This document shows, piece by piece, positions 26,520 through 34,312 of a DNA stretch of 41,849 bases. The stretch is from Thioalkalivibrio sp. (lineage in GTDB: Bacteria; Pseudomonadota; Gammaproteobacteria; Ectothiorhodospirales; Ectothiorhodospiraceae). Location: positions 1-41,849 of the forward strand of contig PULL01000138.1 in the NCBI GenBank assembly GCA_003550945.1, read 5' to 3'. The translations under genes were made by a program, and so were the position numbers. A model generated the notes under the pieces. The model had not been told where the DNA came from. It saw nothing but the letters and a program-made list of their open reading frames with translations, and did not search any database. Positions within the stretch are counted from its first letter, which is position 1, and each line of letters opens with the position of its first letter.

Positions 26520-29500
26520 GTGTTCTCCCACATCTTCATCGACCGGCCCCGGCTGGCTATCGTGATCTCGGTGGTGATTACGCTTGCGGGCCTGATCGCA
26601 CTTACCCGCCTGCCCGTCGCTCAATTCCCGGACATCGTGCCGCCGCAGGTGCAGGTCAGCGGCTTCTATCCGGGTGCAAGTGCCGATGTGGTCGAGGCGA
26701 CGATCGCCCAGCCTGTCGAAGGCAAGGTGAACGGCGTGGACAACATGCTGTACATGAAGTCCAGTTCCACCAACACCGGCGCCTATACGCTGACGGTGAC
26801 GTTTGCCCTGGGTACCGACCCGGATATCAACACGGTCAACGTGCAGAACCGGGTCGCACTGGCCGAGGCCCAGCTACCCGAGGAGGTCAAACGGCAGGGC
26901 CTGACCGTGCGCAAGAGGTCCTCCGCGTTGCTCCAGGTCCTCGCGCTGCACGCGCCGGGTGGCAGCTACGACAATTTGTTTCTGAGTAATTACGCGACGA
27001 TCAACCTGGTCGACACGCTTGCGCGCGTTCCAGGTGTTGGCGAGGTGTCGCTGTTCGGGGGGCAGGACTACAGCATGCGGATCTGGCTGAGCTCCGAGCG
27101 CCTGACCGCGTTGGGGCTGACGCCGGCGGACGTGGTTCAGGCCATCCGTGCGCAGAACGTGCAGGCGGCAGTCGGCCGCATTGGCGCGCAGCCGATGTTC
27201 GACGACGCGCAGTTCCAGATCACCTTGCAGACGCGCGGACGCCTCTCCGAGATCGAGGAGTTCGAGAGGATCGTCGTGCGTGCGAACCCCGACGGCTCGA
27301 CGGTCCGTGTGCGCGACCTCGGTCGAGTCGAACTCGGCGCCAGGACCGCCGATGCGCAGGCACGCCTGGACGGAGCCCCCACCGCCGGCATCGCGATCTA
27401 CCAGGCTCCGGGCGCAAACGCACTGGCCGTGGCGGAAGGCGTGCGCGGGGCGATGGAGCAGCTTGCGGAGCGATTCCCGGACGACATGGATTACCGAGTC
27501 GTTTACGACACCTCCGAGTTCGTGAGCGCAAGCCTGGAAAAGGTAGTGCACACGCTGTTCGAGGCATTCGTACTGGTGGTTCTCGTGGTATTCCTGTTCC
27601 TGGGCAGCCTGCGCGCGACCCTGATCCCGATGATCGCAGTGCCGGTGGCCCTGATCGGCAGCTTTGCCTTCCTGCTGATGCTCGGCTTCACGGTAAACAC
27701 CATCTCCCTGCTTGCGGTCGTGCTCGCGATCGGCATCGTGGTCGACGACGCAATCGTGGTGGTCGAGAACATCGAGCGCATCATGGAAGAGGAAGGGCTC
27801 GGGCCGCGCGAAGCGGCGAAGAAGGCGATGACCCAGATCACTGGCCCCATCCTCGCGATCACGTTGGTGCTACTGTCGGTGTTCGTGCCCGTCGCGTTCA
27901 TCCCCGGGATCACCGGACAGATGTTCCAGCAGTTCGCCGCGGTGATTGCGTTCGCGATGCTGATCTCGGCCGTGAACGCGCTTACGCTCTCCCCTGCCCT
28001 CAGTGCGCTGCTTCTGAAGCCGGGGCAACACCGGCGCGGACCGATGCGCTATGTACTGGGCGGCATCGACCGCGTGCGTGACGGCTATGCGTTTGTCGTC
28101 GCCCGCCTGGTGCGTGTTTCCGCGGTAGCGGGCGTGATCCTGCTGGTGCTCGGCTTCGGAACCCTGGGGCTGTTCAAGGCCACACCAACCGGCTTCCTGC
28201 CGCAGGAGGACCAGGGCGCGTACATGGCGGAGATCCAGCTGCCGCCCGGCGCGTCACTGAACCGCACGCTGGCGGTGGTCGAGCAGGTGGAAGCGATCGC
28301 GGCCGCCGACCCGGCGGTGCAGGACGTGCTTTCGGTGGCCGGTTTCAGCATTCTCGACGGTTCGGTGCAGTCCAACAGCGCCTTCCTCATCGGGCGCCTG
28401 AAGCCTTATGCAGAGCGCCGAACCGCCGATCTGAAGGTCGACGCAGTGATCCAACGGCTTGCCGTACAGGGCAACGCAATCCCGGGCGCGCGCGTGATGC
28501 CGTTCAACCTGCCGCCGATCGTCGGACTCGGAACCGGCGGCGGTTTCGAATACCAGCTGCAGGACCTGCAGGGACGGGCGCCCGAGGAATTGGCCGCCGC
28601 GATGCGCGGGCTGGTGTTCGCCGCGAACCAGCATCCGGATCTGGGGGCGGTCTATTCGACCTGGGCCACCGACACCCCGCAGTTGTTTCTGAACATCGAC
28701 CGCGACAAGGCCGAGGCGCTGGGTGTGCGGATCGGCGACGTGTTTGCCGCGTTACAGGCCACGTTGGGCGGGGCCTACGTGAACGACTTCAACCGCTTCG
28801 GCCGGGTCTGGCAGGTCAACGTGCAGGGCGACGTCGAAGACCGTGCGCGGGTTGACGACATCTACCGGATCCACGTGCGCAACCGCGACGGCGACATGGT
28901 CTCCCTGCGCGCATTGATGGACATCGACCTCATTCTCGGCCCGCAGTCGCTGCAGCGCTACAACAACTACCGCAGCGTGACCGTCAGCGGCGGACCAGCA
29001 CCCGGCCGCAGTAGTGGGGATGCGCTCAGCGCAATGGAGGAAATCTCCGCAGAAACGCTTCCCGCCGGTTTCGGCTTCGAGTGGACCGGGACCGCGTTGC
29101 AGGAGAAGCAAGCCGGGGGCCAGACTGTCATTGTGCTCGCGCTGGCCGTGCTGTTCGCCTACCTGTTTCTGGTCGCTCTGTACGAAAGCTGGTCGATGCC
29201 CGCAGCGGTGCTGCTGTCGGTGGTCGTCGCCGTTCTCGGCGCGATGGTCGCGCTCTGGGTCACGGGCCTGTCCAACGACCTCTATGCCCAGATCGGCATC
29301 GTGGTGCTGATTGGACTCGCAGCCAAGAATGCGATCCTGATCGTCGAGTTCTCGATGCAGGAGCGCAGAAACGGCGTGCCGATCCTCGACGCGGCCACCA
29401 ACGGCGCGCGGCTGCGCATCCGGGCGGTGCTGATGACCAGCTTCGCGTTCATCATGGGCCTAGTGCCGCTGATCACCGCCACCGGTGCCGGCGAGGCCAG

Positions 29501-29669
29501 CCAACGCGGCGTCGGCACCGCGGTCTTCGGCGGCATGCTCGCGGCCGCGATCGTGGGCGTGTTCCTGATCCCGATGCTCTACGTGCTGTTCCAGCGGTTG
29601 CGCGAGCGCATCCACGGCACCGCTCCGACCCAAGCGGCGGCAAGGCCACCTTCGACGCCGACCACCTGA
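26520..29669 (+). CDS. RND efflux pump inner-membrane subunit (HAE1 family)
   Basis: This is a complete proton-driven exporter of 1049 residues, the AcrB/MexB length. It starts at GTG 26520 with FSHIFIDRPRLAIVIS. Transmembrane helix 1 is followed by the first porter domain. The TM4 proton relay is Asp409-Asp410 in GIVVDDAIVVVEN, and Lys936 in LAAKNAILIVEF is the TM10 partner. The second half repeats the layout (TPTGFLPQEDQG after TM7). The C-terminus ends shortly after TM12 (FLIPMLYVLFQRLRERI). It is transcribed with the adaptor. The substrate cannot be told from sequence, and no regulator is adjacent. Confidence 0.96.
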   Translation: MFSHIFIDRPRLAIVISVVITLAGLIALTRLPVAQFPDIVPPQVQVSGFYPGASADVVEATIAQPVEGKVNGVDNMLYMKSSSTNTGAYTLTVTFALGTDPDINTVNVQNRVALAEAQLPEEVKRQGLTVRKRSSALLQVLALHAPGGSYDNLFLSNYATINLVDTLARVPGVGEVSLFGGQDYSMRIWLSSERLTALGLTPADVVQAIRAQNVQAAVGRIGAQPMFDDAQFQITLQTRGRLSEIEEFERIVVRANPDGSTVRVRDLGRVELGARTADAQARLDGAPTAGIAIYQAPGANALAVAEGVRGAMEQLAERFPDDMDYRVVYDTSEFVSASLEKVVHTLFEAFVLVVLVVFLFLGSLRATLIPMIAVPVALIGSFAFLLMLGFTVNTISLLAVVLAIGIVVDDAIVVVENIERIMEEEGLGPREAAKKAMTQITGPILAITLVLLSVFVPVAFIPGITGQMFQQFAAVIAFAMLISAVNALTLSPALSALLLKPGQHRRGPMRYVLGGIDRVRDGYAFVVARLVRVSAVAGVILLVLGFGTLGLFKATPTGFLPQEDQGAYMAEIQLPPGASLNRTLAVVEQVEAIAAADPAVQDVLSVAGFSILDGSVQSNSAFLIGRLKPYAERRTADLKVDAVIQRLAVQGNAIPGARVMPFNLPPIVGLGTGGGFEYQLQDLQGRAPEELAAAMRGLVFAANQHPDLGAVYSTWATDTPQLFLNIDRDKAEALGVRIGDVFAALQATLGGAYVNDFNRFGRVWQVNVQGDVEDRARVDDIYRIHVRNRDGDMVSLRALMDIDLILGPQSLQRYNNYRSVTVSGGPAPGRSSGDALSAMEEISAETLPAGFGFEWTGTALQEKQAGGQTVIVLALAVLFAYLFLVALYESWSMPAAVLLSVVVAVLGAMVALWVTGLSNDLYAQIGIVVLIGLAAKNAILIVEFSMQERRNGVPILDAATNGARLRIRAVLMTSFAFIMGLVPLITATGAGEASQRGVGTAVFGGMLAAAIVGVFLIPMLYVLFQRLRERIHGTAPTQAAARPPSTPTT

Positions 29670-29718
29670 ACCGTCTTGCGGCTCACGCGCTCCCTCGCTT
29701 GCACGGGAGGGCTGGGGA

Positions 29719-29733
29719 GGCGGGAAGTCCGCC
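29719..29733. terminator. small hairpin between convergent efflux and fumC genes
   Basis: GGCGG and CCGCC pair around a 5-base loop in the 99-bp convergent spacer. Just before it a CTCCC/GGGAG pair could form a second stem. Neither is followed by a T-run, so intrinsic termination is doubtful. Confidence 0.3.
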
Positions 29734-29768
29734 ACCCAACCCAGCACCGCAGTCACCACACGCCGCTC

Positions 29769-31145
29769 TCAGCGCGGGCCGGTAAGACGCGCCGGGTCCA
29801 GCAGCTCCACCAGCCGGTCGCGCCCGATCCCGGTCTCCTCGGCGGCCACGTCGAGTATCGACCGGCCGGATTCGTAGGCCATCTTCGCGATCCGGGCCCC
29901 GGCCTCGTAGCCGATCTCCGCGTTCAACGCCGTGACCAGAATCGGATTACGTTCCAGCGCCTCCGAAAGCCTGGCCTCGTTCACGCTGAATCCTGCGATC
30001 GCCCGATCGGCAAGGTGTTGCATGGCGTCGCTGAGGATCTGAATCTGGGTCAGCAGATTGTCCGCGATCAGCGGCAGCATCACGTTGAGTTGAAAACTGC
30101 CCGACTGCGCCGCGAGGCTGATCGCGGTATCGAGACCGGTCACCTGCACGCAGGCCATCATCACCGCTTCGGGAATCACCGGATTCACCTTCCCAGGCAT
30201 GATCGAACTGCCTGGCTGCAGCGCCGGGAGTGCGATTTCGGCCAAGCCCGTCAGCGGCCCGGAATTCATCCAGCGCAGATCGTTCGCAATCTTCAGCAGC
30301 ACGGTGGCAAGGGTGCGAAGCTGACCGGACAGTTCAGCCGCAGTGTCCTGACTCGCCAGTGCGGCGAAGCCATTCGCCTGCCGCACGAACGGCACATCCA
30401 GGCGCTGGGACAGACGCCGCGCAACCCGCTCACCAAAACCCTCGGGTGCATTGATGCCGGTGCCCACCGCAGTCCCGCCGATCGCGAGCCTGCGCAGGCG
30501 GGGGCGGACGTCATCCAGCCTGGACTCCGCCAACTCCAGCTGGGTGCGCCAGCCGGACAGTTCCTGGTCGAAGCGGATCGGCATCGCGTCCATCAGATGC
30601 GTGCGCCCAGTCTTCACCACGGCGGCCAGTTCGCGTTCCCGGCGTGCGATCACCGCGATCAGGTGCCGCAGCGCCGGTTTCAGCCGCTGCTCCAGTTCGA
30701 TCGCCGCGGACACGTGAATCGCGGTGGGAATCACGTCGTTCGAACTCTGGCTGCGATTCACGTGGTCGTTCGGGTGAACGGAGGTGCCGGCTGCCGTGGC
30801 GAGATGTGCGATCACCTCGTTCATGTTCATGTTGGTGCTGGTACCGGAACCCGTCTGATACACGTCAACGGGGAAGGCCTCTTGGTGCTGCCCGAGCGCA
30901 ATCGCGTCAGCGGCGTCGACAATCGCGGCCGATTGCGCGGCTGTGATGCCGCCCAATCCCAGGTTGACTTCGGCACAGGCGGCCTTGATCTGCGCAAGCG
31001 CGCGAAGGAAAGCCTGCGGCAGCGGGCGCCGTGCGATCCGGAAATTGTCCACCGCCCGCTGCGTCTGGGCACCCCAAAGCGCCTTGGCAGGAATCCGGAC
31101 CGGTCCCATGCTGTCGTGTTCGGTGCGGTGATCGTCTTGGACCAT
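29769..31145 (-). CDS. fumC: class II fumarate hydratase
   Basis: This iron-free fumarase interconverts fumarate and malate as a tetramer. I prefer ATG 31145 (458 residues), because GGAG lies 7 bp before it; an in-frame ATG at 31175 has no ribosome binding site and adds ten unconserved residues. Family landmarks are TGSGTSTNMNMNEV, VHPNDHVNRSQSSND, KTGRTHLMDA with the catalytic His, and the superfamily signature GSSIMPGKVNPVIPE holding the catalytic Ser. It is divergent from purB, a member of the same superfamily. The ribosome binding site lies within a long hairpin, annotated separately. Confidence 0.96.
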   Translation of the reverse strand: MVQDDHRTEHDSMGPVRIPAKALWGAQTQRAVDNFRIARRPLPQAFLRALAQIKAACAEVNLGLGGITAAQSAAIVDAADAIALGQHQEAFPVDVYQTGSGTSTNMNMNEVIAHLATAAGTSVHPNDHVNRSQSSNDVIPTAIHVSAAIELEQRLKPALRHLIAVIARRERELAAVVKTGRTHLMDAMPIRFDQELSGWRTQLELAESRLDDVRPRLRRLAIGGTAVGTGINAPEGFGERVARRLSQRLDVPFVRQANGFAALASQDTAAELSGQLRTLATVLLKIANDLRWMNSGPLTGLAEIALPALQPGSSIMPGKVNPVIPEAVMMACVQVTGLDTAISLAAQSGSFQLNVMLPLIADNLLTQIQILSDAMQHLADRAIAGFSVNEARLSEALERNPILVTALNAEIGYEAGARIAKMAYESGRSILDVAAEETGIGRDRLVELLDPARLTGPR

Positions 31146-31150
31146 GACTG

Positions 31151-31204
31151 CGCTCCGACGGGGATGAAGGTCCATTCTATCGTCGGCGTCGCCCCGTTGG
31201 AGCG
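31151..31204 (-). promoter_or_regulatory. hairpin that would sequester the fumC ribosome binding site
   Basis: On the fumC-sense strand, CGCTCCAACGGGG pairs with CCCCGTCGGAGCG: 12 of 13 positions are complementary, with one A-C mismatch, across a 28-base loop. The 3' arm contains the GGAG ribosome binding site, ending 5 bases before ATG 31145. A possible promoter, TTGTTC-16 bp-GATAGC (31242-31215), would start transcription just before the 5' arm, but it is weak. The fold could make fumC translation depend on temperature, a protein or a small RNA. It cannot act this way if the true start is 31175. Confidence 0.45.
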
Positions 31205-31277
31205 ACTCCTGGTCGCTATCGGGCCGTCACGCCACGGAACAACGCCGCTCGCGGCCGGAACCCGCCTGGATCCGCGG

Positions 31278-31283
31278 TATAAT
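31278..31283 (+). promoter_or_regulatory. -10 element of the purB promoter
   Basis: TATAAT, a perfect -10 consensus, lies 35 bp before the purB ATG. The -35 region at the correct spacing does not resemble TTGACA, so another factor may help. Confidence 0.5.
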
Positions 31284-31318
31284 CGCCCGCCCGAAAGCGA
31301 ACGCCCCCGGAGCCACTG

Positions 31319-32698
31319 ATGACCCTGTCCCCGCTCACCGCCGTCAGTCCGGTTGATGGCCGTTACGCCCGCCATACCGAAGCGCTGCGCGCCCACTTCA
31401 GTGAACAGGCACTGATGCAGGCCCGGGTTCGGGTCGAGATCGCGTGGCTGAAGGCGTTGGCCGACGAAGCTGCGATTCCTGAAGTTCCCGCACTGAACCC
31501 CGAGGCCGCCGCGTTCCTGGAACGCATCGCGAGCGGTTTCGGCACCCCGGATGCCGAACGCGTGAAGGCGATCGAGGCCACGACGAATCACGACGTCAAG
31601 GCGATCGAGTACTACATCAAGGAGCGCATGGCGGAGCATCCCGATCTCGCGGCGCAGATCGAGTTTGTGCATTTCGCCTGCACTTCCGAGGACATCAACA
31701 ACCTCGCCTACGCGCTGATGGTGCGGGAGGCGCGGGACGCAGTGATGCTTCCGGTGCTGGACGAACTGGTCGGGGCCCTGGCGTCGCTCGCGCGTGACCT
31801 GGCCAGCCAGCCGATGCTCGCAAAGACACACGGCCAGCCAGCCTCCCCCACGACGCTTGGCAAGGAACTCGCGAATGTTGTCGCTCGCCTAGAGCGCCAG
31901 CGCGCGCAGCTGGAGCGTTCGGCGATCCTCGGCAAGATCAACGGCGCGGTCGGCAACTACAACGCCCACGTGGTCACCTATCCCGAAGTCGACTGGCCGG
32001 CCCTGTCGGCCCGGATGATCCAGGGGCTGGGCCTCGAGCCGAATCCCTATACCACGCAGATAGAGCCGCATGATTTCCTCGCCGAAATGTTCCACGCGCT
32101 GATGCGCCTGAATACGGTGCTGATCGACATCAGCCGCGACATCTGGGGCTACATTTCCGGCGGCTATTTCCGGCAACGAGTGATTGCGGGCGAGGTCGGC
32201 TCGTCGACCATGCCGCACAAGGTCAACCCGATCGACTTCGAAAATGCCGAGGGCAACCTGGGCCTGGCCAACGCCCTGCTCGATCACCTCGCTGGCAAGC
32301 TGCCGATCTCGCGCTTCCAACGCGACCTGACCGACTCCACCGTGCTGCGTAACATCGGCGTCGCCTTCGCCTGGTCGTTGATCGCCTACCGTTCGTTCAT
32401 TCGCGGCCTGGGCAAACTGGACGCCGATCCCGCGCGCATGCAGTCCGACCTGGACGCGAACTGGGAAGTCCTCGCCGAGGCGGTTCAGACCGTAATGCGT
32501 CGGCACGGGGTCGAGGCACCGTACGAGAAGCTCAAGGAGCTGACCCGCGGTCAGCGGGTATCCGCCGAGCGCCTGCGGACATTCATCGACGCGCTGGACA
32601 TTCCGGAGGAAGCCCGGGCGCGCCTTCGCGACCTGACTCCGGCCAGATACGTCGGACTCGCGACGGAGCTCGCCAGCCAGCTCCACGCCGAATCCTGA
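31319..32698 (+). CDS. purB: adenylosuccinate lyase
   Basis: PurB acts twice in purine synthesis, releasing fumarate from SAICAR and from adenylosuccinate. It has 459 residues, similar to the E. coli enzyme and to its long subgroup. The start ATG 31319 has GGAG upstream. Motifs are SPLTAVSPVDGRYARHTEAL at the N-terminus, TTNHDVKAIEYYIKE, FACTSEDINNLAYAL, KTHGQPASPTTLGKE with the catalytic His, and SSTMPHKVNPIDFENAEGN with the mobile catalytic Ser loop. roxA begins one base after its stop, so the two share a transcript. Its product fumarate is the substrate of the divergent fumC gene. Confidence 0.97.
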   Translation: MTLSPLTAVSPVDGRYARHTEALRAHFSEQALMQARVRVEIAWLKALADEAAIPEVPALNPEAAAFLERIASGFGTPDAERVKAIEATTNHDVKAIEYYIKERMAEHPDLAAQIEFVHFACTSEDINNLAYALMVREARDAVMLPVLDELVGALASLARDLASQPMLAKTHGQPASPTTLGKELANVVARLERQRAQLERSAILGKINGAVGNYNAHVVTYPEVDWPALSARMIQGLGLEPNPYTTQIEPHDFLAEMFHALMRLNTVLIDISRDIWGYISGGYFRQRVIAGEVGSSTMPHKVNPIDFENAEGNLGLANALLDHLAGKLPISRFQRDLTDSTVLRNIGVAFAWSLIAYRSFIRGLGKLDADPARMQSDLDANWEVLAEAVQTVMRRHGVEAPYEKLKELTRGQRVSAERLRTFIDALDIPEEARARLRDLTPARYVGLATELASQLHAES

Positions 32699-32699
32699 C

Positions 32700-33866
32700 G
32701 TGGCCGGAGCCAACGGCCCGCTGCTGGGCGGCCTGGGCGCCGCTGCGTTCCTGCGCGACTACTGGCAGCAACGCCCGCTGGTGATCCGCCGCGCCATCCC
32801 CGATTTCACCAACCCGATCGATGCCGACGAACTCGCCGGCCTCGCCTGCGAACCGGCTGTGCGCTCGCGGATCGTGCTCGGACACCCCGACCGCAGGGAC
32901 TGGAGCGTCGAATACGGGCCGTTCGACCCGGAGCGCTTCGCGCAACTTCCGGAAACCGCCTGGACCCTGCTGGTCTCCGAGGTCGAGCACTACTGGCCGG
33001 ACGGCCCCGACTGGCTGCGCCGCTTCGACTTCATCCCCCGCTGGCGCCGCGACGACCTGATGATCTCCTACGCAGTGCGCGACGGGTCGGTCGGCCCGCA
33101 CATCGATGCCTATGACGTGTTCCTGTTCCAGGCCCAGGGGCGCCGCCGCTGGCAAATCCAGGAGCCGCCACCGAAATCGCCCATCTGCCTTCCGGCCCTG
33201 CCGCTCGCGATCCTGAGACGGTTCGAACCGACCTCCGAATGGATTCTGGAACCGGGAGACATGCTGTACCTTCCCCCCGGCATCCCGCATCTGGGCATGG
33301 CTCTGGACGACGACTGCATGACCTGGTCGATCGGGTTCCGGGCCCCGGCCTGGCGCGAGGTCGTCGGTGCGTTTCTCGAGGAACGGCTGGAATCGGTAGG
33401 CCCGGAGCGCATCGGGGACGCAGGGCGGGAACCGTCGTTGCACCCGCACGAACTCGCTGCCGGCGACCTCACGGCGCTGCGCTGCGGATTGCTCGAACGG
33501 CTGCGCACCCAGCCGGCGGAACTCGACCGGTTTCTGGCCGGTTTCCTGAGCCGCCCGCAGCAGGAAGCACCGGCGGACGACGACGAATCCGACGATTCTT
33601 CAAAGGCACCTGTTCGCGAACTGGACCCTTCGGCCCGTTACCGCTTCGACCCCGATCTCAAGCGTTATTGGATCCGGAGCGATGCCGGCATCCTGCTGTT
33701 CGCCGGGGGGCATTCCCTGGCGGCAGCAGGTCTCACTGCAGCCGACGCCGAGTCGTTCTGTTCCGCCGACATCATCGTGCCCGAAGCCTGGAGGGGTGCC
33801 ATCCCTGAACTTCTTCCCGTACTCGAAGACCTGCTGGACCTCGATCTGATCGAACCCGATGACTGA
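32700..33866 (+). CDS. roxA: JmjC/cupin ribosomal protein arginine hydroxylase (RoxA/YcfD)
   Basis: This Fe(II)/2-oxoglutarate oxygenase is of the family that hydroxylates an arginine in ribosomal protein L16 (Arg81 in E. coli). It has 388 residues from GTG 32700. The iron triad His134-x-Asp136 (VGPHIDAYDVF) and His197 (PPGIPHLGM) matches E. coli His125, Asp127 and His187. PGDMLYLPPG belongs to the double-stranded beta-helix. A dimerisation helix region follows, then an acidic stretch (about 294-303) and a C-terminal winged-helix-like domain. Placement directly after purB is common in gammaproteobacteria. Confidence 0.93.
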   Translation: MAGANGPLLGGLGAAAFLRDYWQQRPLVIRRAIPDFTNPIDADELAGLACEPAVRSRIVLGHPDRRDWSVEYGPFDPERFAQLPETAWTLLVSEVEHYWPDGPDWLRRFDFIPRWRRDDLMISYAVRDGSVGPHIDAYDVFLFQAQGRRRWQIQEPPPKSPICLPALPLAILRRFEPTSEWILEPGDMLYLPPGIPHLGMALDDDCMTWSIGFRAPAWREVVGAFLEERLESVGPERIGDAGREPSLHPHELAAGDLTALRCGLLERLRTQPAELDRFLAGFLSRPQQEAPADDDESDDSSKAPVRELDPSARYRFDPDLKRYWIRSDAGILLFAGGHSLAAAGLTAADAESFCSADIIVPEAWRGAIPELLPVLEDLLDLDLIEPDD

Positions 33867-33979
33867 CTCCTGAAGTGCGGAAACCCGCCCCCGTTTACCC
33901 TGGAGCGAACCGGTTGCCGCCGCAGCACGCTAACCCCCTGCCAAACCGCTCCGCCAGGCCGCATTACTCCGCCATTTTC

Positions 33980-34009
33980 TTGACCGATTTGGCGCCGACG
34001 GGGTATGTT
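33980..34009 (+). promoter_or_regulatory. sigma-70-type promoter upstream of gltB
   Basis: TTGACC (33980-33985) and TATGTT (34004-34009) are separated by 18 bp, about 300 bp before gltB. Both boxes are close to consensus. If used, the leader would be about 300 bases long. Confidence 0.45.
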
Positions 34010-34181
34010 TCCGCGGCTACGGGGGCGGCCGCCTCCCCTCGTTCCCAGCCGAGCGAAATTCGTCCGCAGGCCCTACCACCCCGGCGCACGGTTTTGGGGC
34101 TGGCGGCGCGCGGATTGCACCAACCCGATGCACCACCGTTCGTCCCGGCGTCTCCGATCGCCACAAGGCCTATCGCGGAAA

Positions 34182-34197
34182 TGGCACGATTGCTGCC
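34182..34197 (+). promoter_or_regulatory. sigma-54-type promoter upstream of gltB
   Basis: The site reads TGGCAC, five bases, then CTGCC. It has the invariant GG and GC of the -24/-12 promoter exactly 10 bp apart (34183-34184 and 34195-34196). Transcription would begin near 34208 and leave a leader of about 105 bases before gltB. Sigma-54 control fits an ammonia-assimilation operon. Confidence 0.5.
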
Positions 34198-34220
34198 TGA
34201 TGAATAGGCTAACGATTCGT

Positions 34221-34270
34221 GGGGCAGAGCCGCTTTATCCGGCGCTGTCCCCGTGGTCACGGTCTCCGTG
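34221..34270 (+). other. structured mRNA leader of gltB
   Basis: GGGGCAG-a-GCCG pairs with CGGC-g-CTG-t-CCCC around a 7-base loop (34221-34252). Just after it, CACGG and CCGTG form a second small hairpin (34258-34270). Both lie downstream of the sigma-54 start and about 45 bases before the gltB ribosome binding site. I do not recognise a known riboswitch class. Confidence 0.4.
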
Positions 34271-34312
34271 CACACGTGTCCGCTAACGAGCAGGTACCAA
34301 CGAGGTCCAACG

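Larger units (their letters stand above)
33867..34312 (+). promoter_or_regulatory. 446-bp gltBD upstream region
   Basis: This is the longest gap in the window. It contains no convincing coding sequence. Going rightward it holds a sigma-70-like promoter (33980-34009), a direct repeat of TGCACCA (34116-34122 and 34129-34135), a sigma-54-like promoter (34182-34197) and a structured leader (34221-34270). The half-site TGCACC resembles that of NtrC, but the repeats are direct rather than inverted. Overall the region looks like a nitrogen-responsive control region for glutamate synthase. Confidence 0.55.

Noticed and set aside
29680..29740. Repeat-like G+C-rich hairpins as a mobile or REP element
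   Set aside because: Only short, non-identical stems are visible, and no second matching copy was found by eye, so a repeat family cannot be supported.
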